39,501 nt of DNA from Phycisphaerae bacterium (lineage in GTDB: Bacteria; Planctomycetota; Phycisphaerae; Phycisphaerales; Phycisphaeraceae): contig JAUIGU010000036.1 in assembly GCA_030432595.1 (NCBI GenBank), forward strand, positions 1 through 39,501, given 5' to 3'. Position 1 is the stretch's first letter; every line of letters starts with the position of its first letter. The position numbers were made by a program, and so were the translations under genes. The notes under the pieces were generated by a model. The model saw nothing but the letters and a program-made list of their open reading frames with translations, was not told the origin of the DNA and made no database searches. Below are positions 7,586 through 15,626 of the stretch, in pieces.

Positions 7586-7852
7586 TTATTTCCCCAGCGC
7601 TTTCACGCGGTCGGTGACGGAGCTGACTTCGTCGATGCGGATGCCGAAGTTCTCGCCGACCTTCACGGCGTGCCCGGTGCCGATCGCTTTGTTGTTGACG
7701 TGGACGGTGAGCTCGTCGTCGGCCGCTTTGGGAAGCTCGATGATCGCACCGGCGGACCAATTCATGACCTCCGTGAGACGGACCCGACGCCGGCCGATCT
7801 CGACGATCACCGGCACGTCCAGGGCGAGGATGGTCTTGAAGTCGGCGGGCAT
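7586..7852 (-). CDS. fliN: FliN-type flagellar motor switch protein (single SpoA domain)
   Basis: 88 residues, almost entirely one SpoA/FliMN-C domain: LDVPVIVEIGRRRVRLTEVM, then AGAIIELPKAADDELTVHV, NNKAIGTGHAVKVGENFGIR. FliN forms the C-ring of the flagellar motor with FliM and FliG and helps bind the export apparatus. The N-terminal extension usual in enterobacterial FliN is absent. No other flagellar gene is visible nearby. The gene lies 72 bp after trpE on the same strand. A SpoA protein of a type III secretion system is the alternative, but none of its genes is here. Confidence 0.85.
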   Translation of the reverse strand: MPADFKTILALDVPVIVEIGRRRVRLTEVMNWSAGAIIELPKAADDELTVHVNNKAIGTGHAVKVGENFGIRIDEVSSVTDRVKALGK

Positions 7853-7924
7853 GCCGGATGGTCATCGGCAAAGACGCGGCGGTGGCGTAAATCGGCGGCC
7901 ACGCGGGGCCCTGCGGGCCGCCCG

Positions 7925-9595
7925 CTAAACCGCAAACAACTGCTCCGCGAGCGCGACCGCCTTGGCCATCGCGGCGGCCTTGTTCACCGTCTCCTGGTGC
8001 TCGGCGTCCGGGTCGGAGTCGGCGACGATGCCGGCACCGGCCTGGATGTCGACCAGCCACGTGTGGGGTTCGGGGTGCGGGGTACGGGGTTCGGGCTGTG
8101 CATCACCCGCCGCGGCATCGGGTTTGCAGCCTTGTTTTTCCTGAACCCCGGCCCCCGAACCCTGCACCCCGGCCGAAGGCCGAATCACCATCGTCCGCAG
8201 CCCGATGCACATGTCCAGGTTGCCCGACAGGTCGGCGTAGCCCACCGCGCCGCCGTACGGGCCTCGCCGGCTGGGCTCGAGTTCGTCGATGATCTGCATC
8301 GCACGGACCTTGGGCGCGCCGCTGACCGTGCCCACCGGCAGCGATACTCGGAGCGCCTCCCACGCGTCCACGTCGTCGCGCAGCGTGCCGCGGACCTCGC
8401 TGCTCAGATGCATCACGTGGCTGTAGCGCTCGACGACGAACTGCTCGGCGATGTGCACCGTGCCGGGCCGGGCGACGCGCCCGATGTCGTTGCGGTGCAG
8501 GTCCACGAGCATCGCGTGCTCGGCGTTGTCCTTGGGGTCGGCGCGGAGCTCTTCCTCTAGCGCCCGGTCTTCTTCTTCGGTCGCGCCGCGCTTGCGCGTG
8601 CCGGCCAGCGGGCGCGACGCGGCGACGCCGTCCTGCACCTTCACCAAAATCTCTGGGCTCGAACCCACCAGCATCGCGCCGTCGATCTGCAGGTAGAACA
8701 TGTACGGCGAGGGGTTCACCGCCCGCAGCGCCCGGTACACGTCGAACGGGTCGGCCAGCGTCGGCACGGTGAACCGCTGGGCGGGCACGATCTGGAACGC
8801 GTCGCCCGCGCCGATGTACTCCTTGCAGATGCGCACCGCGTCCTGGTAGCCGCCTTCGCCCATGTTGGACGTCGGTAGCGTCGGCGGCGGGGCCGCGAGG
8901 TCCAGGTGCGTCGGCGGCGTGTGGATCGGCTCGACCTCGCCGCCGAGCAGGCGCTCTTCGAGCGCGTCGAGCTGCGCGACGCCAGCGCCGTAGGCTTCTT
9001 TGGCAGAGGCGAAACTTCCGGGGGCGATGTGCGTGATGACCAGGACCGTCTTGCTCACGTGGTCGAACGCGACGGTGTCGCGGTAGAACTGCATGTGCAG
9101 GTCGGGCAGCTTGCGGTCGTCCGGCGGGGGCGAGGGCAGCGCTTCGCCTTCGAGGTAGCGCACGGTGTCGTAGCCCGCGACGCCGACCCACCCGCCGGTG
9201 AATTCGGGCAGCCCGACGACGCCCGCCTCGGGCATCGGTCCCAGCGACACGTCGCCGCGCAGGCGGCGCATCTCTGCGAGCGGGTCGTCACACGAATACG
9301 CCTCGGTTGTGCCGGCCGTGTGGTCGCGCAGCTCCACGTCATGCCCGCGCGCGATGACCTCCAACTCGGGGCGCGAGCCGAGGTAGCTGTACCGCCCGAC
9401 GCGGTCCCCGCCCACCACGGACTCGAGCAGGAAGCTCGGCGACATCCGCTCGTCCCCGCGCACCAGCCGGCGGTACGCGAGCACTGGCGTGAGCGCATCG
9501 CCCAGCAGCCGACGCGCCATCGGCAGCCACACGCCGGCCTTGGCCTGGGCGGCGTGCTGCTCGAAGGCCGGGAAGTCGGGGAGGCACAAGGTCAT
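7925..9595 (-). CDS. trpE: Anthranilate synthase component I, with an in-frame insertion
   Basis: 556 residues. Uses chorismate with glutamine or ammonia to form anthranilate, the first step of tryptophan synthesis. The N-terminal TrpE domain is followed by the chorismate-binding domain: GDAFQIVPAQRF, SPYMFYLQIDG, RPLAGTRKRGATEEED, LVDLHRNDIGRVARPGTV, LPVGTVSGAPKVRAMQIIDE and VDIQAGAGIVADSDP. Between RTMVIRP and the last block, where other TrpE proteins have only a few residues, about 40 extra residues (473-512) are encoded by a low-complexity inverted repeat pair. The aminobenzoate synthase PabB is a close relative, but the length and N-terminal domain favour TrpE. trpG/trpD are not adjacent. 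Confidence 0.92.
   Translation of the reverse strand: MTLCLPDFPAFEQHAAQAKAGVWLPMARRLLGDALTPVLAYRRLVRGDERMSPSFLLESVVGGDRVGRYSYLGSRPELEVIARGHDVELRDHTAGTTEAYSCDDPLAEMRRLRGDVSLGPMPEAGVVGLPEFTGGWVGVAGYDTVRYLEGEALPSPPPDDRKLPDLHMQFYRDTVAFDHVSKTVLVITHIAPGSFASAKEAYGAGVAQLDALEERLLGGEVEPIHTPPTHLDLAAPPPTLPTSNMGEGGYQDAVRICKEYIGAGDAFQIVPAQRFTVPTLADPFDVYRALRAVNPSPYMFYLQIDGAMLVGSSPEILVKVQDGVAASRPLAGTRKRGATEEEDRALEEELRADPKDNAEHAMLVDLHRNDIGRVARPGTVHIAEQFVVERYSHVMHLSSEVRGTLRDDVDAWEALRVSLPVGTVSGAPKVRAMQIIDELEPSRRGPYGGAVGYADLSGNLDMCIGLRTMVIRPSAGVQGSGAGVQEKQGCKPDAAAGDAQPEPRTPHPEPHTWLVDIQAGAGIVADSDPDAEHQETVNKAAAMAKAVALAEQLFAV
8061..8172. repeat. Short-period foldback inside trpE, element C (GGGGTTC type)
   Basis: The left arm (8061-8095) repeats TGGGGTTCGGGGTGCGGGGT. 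The right arm (8140-8172) is the complementary CCCCGAACCCTGCACCCC type. The length keeps the trpE frame open and encodes a Pro/Gly/Gln-rich segment. Architecture is the same as the spacer elements D (9604-9754) and E (17354-17680). Confidence 0.75.
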
Positions 9596-9603
9596 GGTGC
9601 GTC

Positions 9604-9754
9604 GGGTCTGGGGCTTGGGGTTCGGGGGTTTGGATTACGGGGTCAAGCTTGGTCAGACACCCGGCCTTCATTTCTTCTGCCACATCAAATTTCAGCCCGC
9701 CAGACATACAACATGGGCCGCCATCCCCAACCCCAAGCCCCAAACCCCAGCCCC
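9604..9754. repeat. Short-period foldback, element D (GGGGCTTGGGGTT type)
   Basis: It lies in the 279-bp divergent gap between trpE and the ATPase gene. The left arm (9604-9633) reads GGGTCTGGGGCTTGGGGTTC. The right arm (9725-9754) reads CCCCAACCCCAAGCCCCAAA. Both arms have a 6-7 nt period and a shared perfect 13-mer. About 90 nt separate them. Promoters for both genes must lie in or beside this element; I could not pick convincing ones. Confidence 0.7.
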
Positions 9755-9874
9755 GCGCTCGGACGACCCTACGCTCACGCGTATCAAACCCGCGACAGCC
9801 TATCGTCACCCGCCCCGTCCCGTTACCATCCAAAACCTGCACAACCTCCTCGATCCCGACGGTGGGGACACGCC

Positions 9875-11401
9875 ATGAACGTCCAATCCTTCCTCCAGCA
9901 CCACCAGCTCACCGAGAACCCGTTCACCGCCGAGGAAGCCCGCCTCGACCCGGTGTTTGCCAAGCTCGGCGACGCCAACCCGCAGCACCCGGACTTCGGC
10001 AAGATCCTCGGGCGCATCGACAGCCCCGCCACCGCCGTCGTCTTCGGCGAAAAAGGCTCGGGCAAGACCGCTATCCGCATCGACATCGAAGAACACGTCG
10101 CGGCCCACAACCAGCAACACCCCGACCGCCGCGTGCTCACCGTCGCTTACGACGACCTCAACCCCGTGCTCGATCAGTTGCAGCGCTCCAAGCGGATGGA
10201 CGCGACCAAGATGCTCGACAACCTCCGGCTGGAGGACCACCAGGACGCGATCCTCTCGCTGGCGGTGACCAAACTCGTGGACGCGGTGCTCGCGCCCGAC
10301 GGCTCGCCGAACGTCCCGCTGCCGCCCAAGCCGCACAAAGCGTTGCGCAAGCTGCCCAAGGAGAAACGCCGCGACCTCGCGGTGCTGGCGATGCTCTACG
10401 ACCACCCGGCGTCGGGCAACCCGGTCGAGCGGCACGCGGCGCTACGCAAGAAGCTGCACCTGTTCAGCGGGCTGCCGCTGGGGTTCTGGTTGTGGACGGG
10501 CGTGGTGTGCGCCGTCGCGGCCGTCGCCCTGGCGACGGTGTACTGGGTGACGCGCGAGGACCCGCCGGCGTGGGTACTGCCGTTCCTGATCCTTTCGGGC
10601 GCGGGGGTGATCGCCGGGTTCACGATGTGGGCGGGCAAGCAGCTCTCGCTGTGGGGCAAGGCGCGGGGCATCCTCAAGGAGATGCCCGCGGTCGGCCGCA
10701 CCAGCGCACAGCTCAAGCCGATGCTCGCCGCGACCTCGTCGTCCACGCTCAACGGCCAGCCGCTGCCCGAACCGCACACCGAGTCCGACGGCCCGCGCGA
10801 CAACCGCTACCAGCTCACCCGCCGGCTGGTCGGCGTGCTCAACGGGCTGGGCTACGCCGGCGTGATCGTCCTGGTCGACCGCATGGACGAGCCCACCATC
10901 GTTTCGGGCGACCCGCAGCGCATGCGGCAGATCGTCTGGCCGATGTTCGACAACAAGTTCCTCAAGCAGGAGAACGTCGGCATCAAGATGCTTCTGCCGA
11001 TCGAGCTGTCGTACCTGCTCGCCAAGGAATCCGGGCAGTTTTTCCAGGAAGCGCGACTGGACAAACAGAACATGATCGAGCGCCTGACCTGGTCGGGCTC
11101 GACGCTGTACGACCTGTGCAACAGCCGGCTCAACGTCGTCCGGCCGGACAACACCGAGAAGATCTCGCTCACGAACCTGTTCACCGACGAGGTGGACCGG
11201 GCCATGCTCATTGATTCACTGGACCAGATGCACCAGCCGCGCGACGCGTTCAAGTTCATGTACGCGGTGATCCAGGAGCACTGCCGGCTGATGCCCGACG
11301 AGTCGGCCGAGTACCGGATCGCGCGGCTGACGCTCGACGCGGTCCGCCGCAACCAGAGCCAGCGCGTGCAGGAGCTGTACCGCGGGTTGACGCCGGCGTG
11401 A
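9875..11401 (+). CDS. KAP-like membrane P-loop ATPase
   Basis: 508 residues from the ATG after the divergent gap. The N-terminus contains ENPFTAEEARLDPVF, then Walker A (GEKGSGKTA, residues 58-66). Two transmembrane helices lie at about 200-222 and 228-250. A Walker B-like strand, VIVLVDRMDEP, is at about 331-341. Membrane helices inserted between Walker A and Walker B within one ATPase domain are the hallmark of KAP-family NTPases, which are often linked to membrane signalling or phage defence. Sequence similarity to known KAP proteins could not be tested. An AAA/ORC-like regulator is the alternative. The methyltransferase gene starts 35 bp downstream and may be co-transcribed. Confidence 0.65.
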   Translation: MNVQSFLQHHQLTENPFTAEEARLDPVFAKLGDANPQHPDFGKILGRIDSPATAVVFGEKGSGKTAIRIDIEEHVAAHNQQHPDRRVLTVAYDDLNPVLDQLQRSKRMDATKMLDNLRLEDHQDAILSLAVTKLVDAVLAPDGSPNVPLPPKPHKALRKLPKEKRRDLAVLAMLYDHPASGNPVERHAALRKKLHLFSGLPLGFWLWTGVVCAVAAVALATVYWVTREDPPAWVLPFLILSGAGVIAGFTMWAGKQLSLWGKARGILKEMPAVGRTSAQLKPMLAATSSSTLNGQPLPEPHTESDGPRDNRYQLTRRLVGVLNGLGYAGVIVLVDRMDEPTIVSGDPQRMRQIVWPMFDNKFLKQENVGIKMLLPIELSYLLAKESGQFFQEARLDKQNMIERLTWSGSTLYDLCNSRLNVVRPDNTEKISLTNLFTDEVDRAMLIDSLDQMHQPRDAFKFMYAVIQEHCRLMPDESAEYRIARLTLDAVRRNQSQRVQELYRGLTPA

Positions 11402-11435
11402 TGATCCGGCCCCGTTCGCGTACGACGGAGGCCGC

Positions 11436-12380
11436 ATGGGCTGCCACGTGATGTTCCTCGACGAGCTGGTCGACCGCGGACTGTGGCCGAGGCGGGCGCG
11501 GGTGCTGGACTTCGGCAATCAGCTCTGCATCGGCACCGTGGAGGATGTCGAGGCGTTCGTGCGCCGCGTCGCCGATCCGGACTTGGGCGAGGATGCGCTT
11601 TCGCAACACATTTCCAACATCGCGCCGCGCTGCAACCACCCCGACCAGACCAAGCACCTCGACCTGGCCGACGCGCTCATCCCGGTCGGCGTGGACTACA
11701 CCGCGCTGGACGTCTGCCCCGGCACGGCCACCCGTGAATTCGACCTCAACCACGACGCGTTGCACGAAGAAGAACGCGGCACCTACGACCTGGTCCTGAA
11801 CTTCGGCACCACCGAGCACCTGCTCGGGCAGGACCACGCGTTCTTCACCGCCCACGATGCGCTCAAGGTCGGCGGGGCCGCGTACCACCAACTGCCGTGC
11901 GTGGGATACCTCGGGCACGGGTATTTCTCGTACCACCCGCTGCTGTTCAGCGACCTCGCGGAGGCCAACGGCTACGAGCTGCTGAGCATGTGGCTCACCG
12001 GGCCCCAGGGCCGGCCGGATTGCCCGCTGCTCGGGCACTTCGAGGACTACCCCGGCATCACGCGGGAGGACCGCGCCGACTGCGACGCCTCGGCGTGGGC
12101 GGCGCTGACGCAGCGCGACGGCGTGCTCAACGTCCTGCTCCGCAAGACCCGCGACGCGCCCTTCCGCCGGCCGCTCGAAGTCCGCACCGCCACCCAGCAC
12201 GGGTTCGAGCCCGCGCCTCGGCCCCGCGGGAAACAAACGGGTGCCGACACCGACACCGCCGCGTCCGTGCCGATCTACCTGACCGCCCGGCGGGACCTGA
12301 CCAAGGCGCCGTTCCGCGAGTTGATCCGGGAGGTCGGCGTCCGGCTCCGGCGCCGCGCCGCCAAGACCTTCAAGCGGTAA
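11436..12380 (+). CDS. Class I SAM-dependent methyltransferase-like protein
   Basis: 314 residues. An N-terminal motif I-like strand, RVLDFGNQLCIG (22-33), is followed by a lid-like region. A motif IV-like segment, YDLVLNFGTTEHLLGQ (about 117-132), has the FGTTEH form seen in FkbM/methyltransferase_11-like proteins and is followed by HDALKVGGAAYHQLP, which resembles the post-motif strand of class I enzymes. The C-terminal 60 residues are basic and probably disordered. The substrate is unknown. The short gap to the upstream ATPase suggests an operon; the downstream pilin-like gene begins 68 bp later. Confidence 0.65.
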   Translation: MGCHVMFLDELVDRGLWPRRARVLDFGNQLCIGTVEDVEAFVRRVADPDLGEDALSQHISNIAPRCNHPDQTKHLDLADALIPVGVDYTALDVCPGTATREFDLNHDALHEEERGTYDLVLNFGTTEHLLGQDHAFFTAHDALKVGGAAYHQLPCVGYLGHGYFSYHPLLFSDLAEANGYELLSMWLTGPQGRPDCPLLGHFEDYPGITREDRADCDASAWAALTQRDGVLNVLLRKTRDAPFRRPLEVRTATQHGFEPAPRPRGKQTGADTDTAASVPIYLTARRDLTKAPFRELIREVGVRLRRRAAKTFKR

Positions 12381-12448
12381 ACCCTTGGCGGCGTCCGCCG
12401 CCGCGGTTACGATGCGGCGGGCCGACGCCTCTTTTCCCGGGAATCATC

Positions 12449-13270
12449 ATGCGTTTCGAACGACCGACGCCGCGTGGGTTCACCCTCATCGAACTGCTCG
12501 TGGTCATCAGCATCATCAGCCTGCTGATGGGCATCCTGTTGCCCGCCTTGTCCAACGCCCGGGGGGTGGCGCGGACGGTGGTGTGTTCGAGCAACGTCCG
12601 GCAGCTTGGCATCGGGTTCGAGATCGCCATCGAAGAACGCGAGGGCAAGCGGTACCCCGACGACAACCTGCCCGGCACGCCGATCGAAGCGGCGGGACGC
12701 ATCCCCGAGATCGCGTTCCTGGGCTCGTGGATCTCGCGGACCAAGCGGTACTTCACCGCCGAGCCCGAGCGCTTCGCGCGCTGCCCCAGCGACGACAGCC
12801 CGTTCTGGACCCAGTCCCCGCCGGGCATGTCGGGCTGGCACCGCCGCGCCAGCTACGGCGTGAACCGCTACCTCTCCCGGCCGGAGATCGAAGAGCTCTT
12901 CGAGCCGCAGCACAACTTCATGTCCAATGTGCAGTTGATCCGCAACGCGTCGTCGATGATCGGCGTGGGCGAGCTGCCGCAGTTCTCCGGCGGGTACTCG
13001 GTCGCGGACTACATCAACGCCCCGGGCCTGACCGCCGGCATCATCGACGACCCCGATGCGCGGCAGCAGGAGGCGCTCTACGACTTCTACTCCGGCGTGC
13101 TGCTGCACAACAACAAGGCGTCCAACTGGCTGTTCCTCGACGGGCACGTCGAGACGCTGGGGCAGATGGACGTGATCTTCCTGAACACGCCCGTGGGCGG
13201 GACCGACGACGACCCGTACGACGACCTGAACTGGGAGTCGAACAAGCTGCACCCGTACGTCGCCCGGTGA
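12449..13270 (+). CDS. Type II secretion/pilin-like protein with DGHV motif (copy 2)
   Basis: 273 residues. The prepilin signal [19 protein letters not shown] has the Gly-Phe cleavage site and Glu5. The hydrophobic helix is followed by a globular part ending in LLHNNKASNWLFLDGHVETL, where His and Asp-Gly are ten residues apart. Probably cleaved by a prepilin peptidase and inserted in the inner membrane or assembled in a surface fibre. It is one of three such genes in this window; the three differ strongly after the signal, so they are paralogues, not recent duplicates. Confidence 0.85.
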   Translation: MRFERPTPRGFTLIELLVVISIISLLMGILLPALSNARGVARTVVCSSNVRQLGIGFEIAIEEREGKRYPDDNLPGTPIEAAGRIPEIAFLGSWISRTKRYFTAEPERFARCPSDDSPFWTQSPPGMSGWHRRASYGVNRYLSRPEIEELFEPQHNFMSNVQLIRNASSMIGVGELPQFSGGYSVADYINAPGLTAGIIDDPDARQQEALYDFYSGVLLHNNKASNWLFLDGHVETLGQMDVIFLNTPVGGTDDDPYDDLNWESNKLHPYVAR

Positions 13271-13333
13271 GGCCGCGCCGTTTCGCGTAGTTTGTGGCTT
13301 GGCAACGATGACCGCACGCGCGAGGGCCCGGCC

Positions 13334-14062
13334 TTGAACGACGAACTGGTGTACGGGAGCGAGCCGACCTACCGCCGCAGCGCCGTGGGCTGGGCCGTGC
13401 TGATCGCGCTGGGCGCGGGGATGGTGTGGGGCCTGGCGTCGGTGTGGCTGAATATGAAACTCGCGTGGCTGGCGCTGGGGGTGGCGGTGGTGGTCGCGAT
13501 GGCCTGGCGGGGTGCGGCGTACGAGCCGTCGCGCAAGACCGCGGTGGGGTCGGCCGCACTGCTGCTGCTGGCCGCGGCCGCGGCGTGGGGCACCGGGGCG
13601 ATGGTCGGCCGTCAACACATTTCCGGCAGCGAACTGAAGTACGACCCGGGCCTACTGACCTCGGCCGTGCGCGACTGGATGTTCACCCAGGGCGAGATCG
13701 AAGACCCGCTCGCCGAAGTCGAGACCGACCACGACGCGGATGACACGGATACGGACGACCCCGACGGACCGCCGGCCCTCGACGAAGCGACGGAAGATGA
13801 AGCCGAACAAGTTCAGCCCGAGGACGCCCCGCCGCCAATCCGGCCCGAGGCGCAGGTCCGCCGGCGCATCGCCGAGATGACCGACGCGCAGAAACGCGAG
13901 GTCATGGCGTGGTACGTCAACCAGCCCGGCGGCCAGGCAGCACGGCGGAAAGTCGCGCAACGCGCCTGGGGCCTGCTCGACTACGCCTGGATCGCGGCGG
14001 GCGCGTTCCTGGCGTTCCGCCTGAGCTGCCCGCCGCGTGACGACGAGGACGAGGACGAGTGA
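13334..14062 (+). CDS. Hypothetical membrane protein, four predicted TM helices
   Basis: 242 residues from a TTG start (13334); a GTG at 13292 is an alternative that adds 14 residues. Three hydrophobic helices occupy about 17-90 (AVLIALGAGMVWGLASVWL; LALGVAVVVAMAW; SAALLLLAAAAAWGTGAMVG). A very acidic linker follows (about 115-165, many Asp/Glu), then a basic segment (RRRIAEMTDAQKREVMAWYV) and a last helix near 225-240. The extreme C-terminus is acidic (DDEDEDE). I do not recognise a family. It follows the pilin-like gene by 63 bp and may be in the same transcript. Confidence 0.6.
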   Translation: MNDELVYGSEPTYRRSAVGWAVLIALGAGMVWGLASVWLNMKLAWLALGVAVVVAMAWRGAAYEPSRKTAVGSAALLLLAAAAAWGTGAMVGRQHISGSELKYDPGLLTSAVRDWMFTQGEIEDPLAEVETDHDADDTDTDDPDGPPALDEATEDEAEQVQPEDAPPPIRPEAQVRRRIAEMTDAQKREVMAWYVNQPGGQAARRKVAQRAWGLLDYAWIAAGAFLAFRLSCPPRDDEDEDE

Positions 14063-14072
14063 TATTCCATTA

Positions 14073-14095
14073 GCTGCGTTGCCACGCAACGCAGC
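14073..14095. repeat. REP hairpin left of the RAYT gene
   Basis: GCTGCGTTGC, loop CAC, GCAACGCAGC: a perfect 10-bp stem. Exact reverse complement of the copy at 14619-14641. Confidence 0.9.
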
Positions 14096-14121
14096 CCGAG
14101 CCCTTTTTCCGGAGGGTACTG

Positions 14122-14610
14122 ATGCCGGTCGTGCTCTTTACGATCCACACCTACGGCTCCTGGCTGCCCGACCGCTCCGAAGGATTCGTCCTGCGCGGGA
14201 AAGGCGTGCAAGCCACGGATCAGGACCTCGCTGATCGATACCGCCGACGCATGTCCGGGGACGCTGTGGCTTGGGATTCATCACAACAGCACAAGGTCAT
14301 CGCAACCCTGGTCGAGTGGTCGGCAAAGACTGGTTGCCGGCTCTTCGCGGCGTCCGCGGTCTCGACGCACGTCCACGCCGTGGTGGGATGGAAGGAAGAG
14401 CGTTCCGCCGATTCGATCCGACGATCCATCAAGCACAACCTGTCTCGCGAGCTCAACCGCGCGTTCGGGAACCGGCGGTGGTTGTCACGCAAAGGCAGCA
14501 ACCAACGCGTGAAAGACGCAGAACACTTGCAACACCTGCGCGGTGCTTACCTTCCCGCACATCAAGGGTGGCGGTATGACGACGACACAGGCATCATCGC
14601 GCCGGAATGA
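14122..14610 (+). CDS. REP-associated tyrosine transposase (Y1/HUH, RAYT)
   Basis: 162 residues. The N-terminal VLFTIHTYGSWLPD resembles the start of Y1 transposases of planctomycetes. The HUH motif is THVHAVVGW, about residue 88. The candidate catalytic tyrosine is in LRGAYLPAHQGW near residue 140. Such single-strand transposases nick and join at hairpin ends and are thought to spread REP sequences. FFCGGAGGG-like purine-rich DNA (CCGGAGGGTA) lies just before the ATG. The frame is intact and full-length for the family. GC is visibly lower than in its neighbours. Confidence 0.85.
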   Translation: MPVVLFTIHTYGSWLPDRSEGFVLRGKGVQATDQDLADRYRRRMSGDAVAWDSSQQHKVIATLVEWSAKTGCRLFAASAVSTHVHAVVGWKEERSADSIRRSIKHNLSRELNRAFGNRRWLSRKGSNQRVKDAEHLQHLRGAYLPAHQGWRYDDDTGIIAPE

Positions 14611-14618
14611 AACGACAA

Positions 14619-14641
14619 GCTGCGTTGCGTGGCAACGCAGC
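14619..14641. repeat. REP hairpin right of the RAYT gene
   Basis: GCTGCGTTGC, loop GTG, GCAACGCAGC. It begins 8 bp after the transposase stop codon and is the exact reverse complement of the left copy. Confidence 0.9.
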
Positions 14642-14678
14642 TAACGCGTTACACAGTTTTGGTCCTTCATTTTGCCGA

Positions 14679-15374
14679 TCACCCCACCACGCCGTCGCGC
14701 AGCAGCAGCCACGCGACCACGCCCACGGCGGCGGCGGTCATCAGCGCGCCCATGAACAGCATCACCGCGTTGAGCCGGGCGCCCTTGCGGTAGAGCTCCG
14801 CCATGCGCTCCTCGCTGCGGCGGGCCTGCTCCTGCGCGGCGCCCAGCGCCTCCTTGGCGGCGAGGTTGCTGGCCTCCACGCTCGCGAGCGTGCTATTAAG
14901 CGCGAGCACTCCGCTGTGCAGTTCGCGCCGCGTGCCGGACTCCTCGGTGAGGTGGTCGCGGATCTGCCCGAGCGTCTCGTCCTGGCGGTCGGCGGACTTG
15001 CCCAGGCCCTGGATCGCCTCGGTGAGGTGGCCGTTGGTCGTGTTCTGGCTTTCGAGATGCGCGCCGATGGCCTTGATGAGTTGCGTCTGCGTGCGCGTCG
15101 CCTCGGGCAACGAGCGCAGCACCTCGGGCAGGCCTTCCATCATCCGGGCCATCTGCGCCTGGCGCTGCTGGGTGTCGTCCAGGTGCGTACGCAGCGCCTG
15201 CATGGTCTCGACGATCTCGCCGTAGCCCTGCTTGATCTGCGCGAGCGTGGCCTCCTTGCGCTGGGCGGGGTCGTCTTCGCTTCCGGGGCGCCGCGCGACA
15301 TCGACCGTCGTCGGGCCGTGCCCGGTGCGCATCCGTCCCAGCAGGCGCCCCATTTTTTCCTTGAGTGTCGCCAT
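14679..15374 (-). CDS. Coiled-coil protein with C-terminal membrane anchor
   Basis: 231 residues from the ATG at 15374, which has AGGAGA at optimal spacing; the longer frame upstream is unsupported. After a basic amphipathic start (MATLKEKMGRLLGRM), residues about 45-205 are helical and rich in Gln/Glu/Leu heptads, with no enzyme motif. A single hydrophobic helix ends the protein (AVMLFMGALMTAAAVGVVAW). A C-terminal tail anchor with a long cytoplasmic coiled coil suggests a scaffold or chemoreceptor-like structural role. No methyl-accepting or HAMP signature is visible. Function unknown. Confidence 0.7.
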   Translation of the reverse strand: MATLKEKMGRLLGRMRTGHGPTTVDVARRPGSEDDPAQRKEATLAQIKQGYGEIVETMQALRTHLDDTQQRQAQMARMMEGLPEVLRSLPEATRTQTQLIKAIGAHLESQNTTNGHLTEAIQGLGKSADRQDETLGQIRDHLTEESGTRRELHSGVLALNSTLASVEASNLAAKEALGAAQEQARRSEERMAELYRKGARLNAVMLFMGALMTAAAVGVVAWLLLRDGVVG

Positions 15375-15562
15375 CCCGGTTCTCCTGCCCTGTGTCGGTT
15401 GAGAGGTGCGTGCCGTGACCGATCCCGCGCGGGGCGGGGTCACGTTTCGCAGGCGATGCGATTGTAACGGTCGGCCAAGTTCGTCCAAATCACAGAGACC
15501 GACGGCCCGTGTTCATGCTCGACGATCAACACGCCATGCCCCACGCCACCGGCCGCGCAAAA

Positions 15563-15594
15563 CACAGCCCGACGGCGTGAACCGTCGGGCTGTG
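15563..15594 (-). terminator. Strong bidirectional terminator after the small lipoprotein gene
   Basis: A perfect 13-bp stem CACAGCCCGACGG / CCGTCGGGCTGTG with a 6-nt loop. T-runs follow on both strands (TTTT on minus, GTGTTTTT on plus), 33 bp past the lipoprotein stop codon. Confidence 0.9.
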
Positions 15595-15626
15595 GTGTTT
15601 TTCGGTTGCAAGACGGTGGGCCTTGC

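Larger units (their letters stand above)
14070..14644 (+). mobile_element. RAYT element: Y1 transposase framed by inverted REP palindromes
   Basis: The unit is bounded by two copies of a 26-nt sequence in exact inverted orientation: TTAGCTGCGTTGCCACGCAA... at 14070-14095 and its reverse complement ending in CGCAGCTAA at 14619-14644. Each copy is itself a 10-bp palindromic hairpin with a 3-nt loop (CAC or GTG). The transposase gene lies between. This is the usual layout of a REP-associated tyrosine transposase, and also fits an IS200/IS605-like element with end hairpins. Confidence 0.8.
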
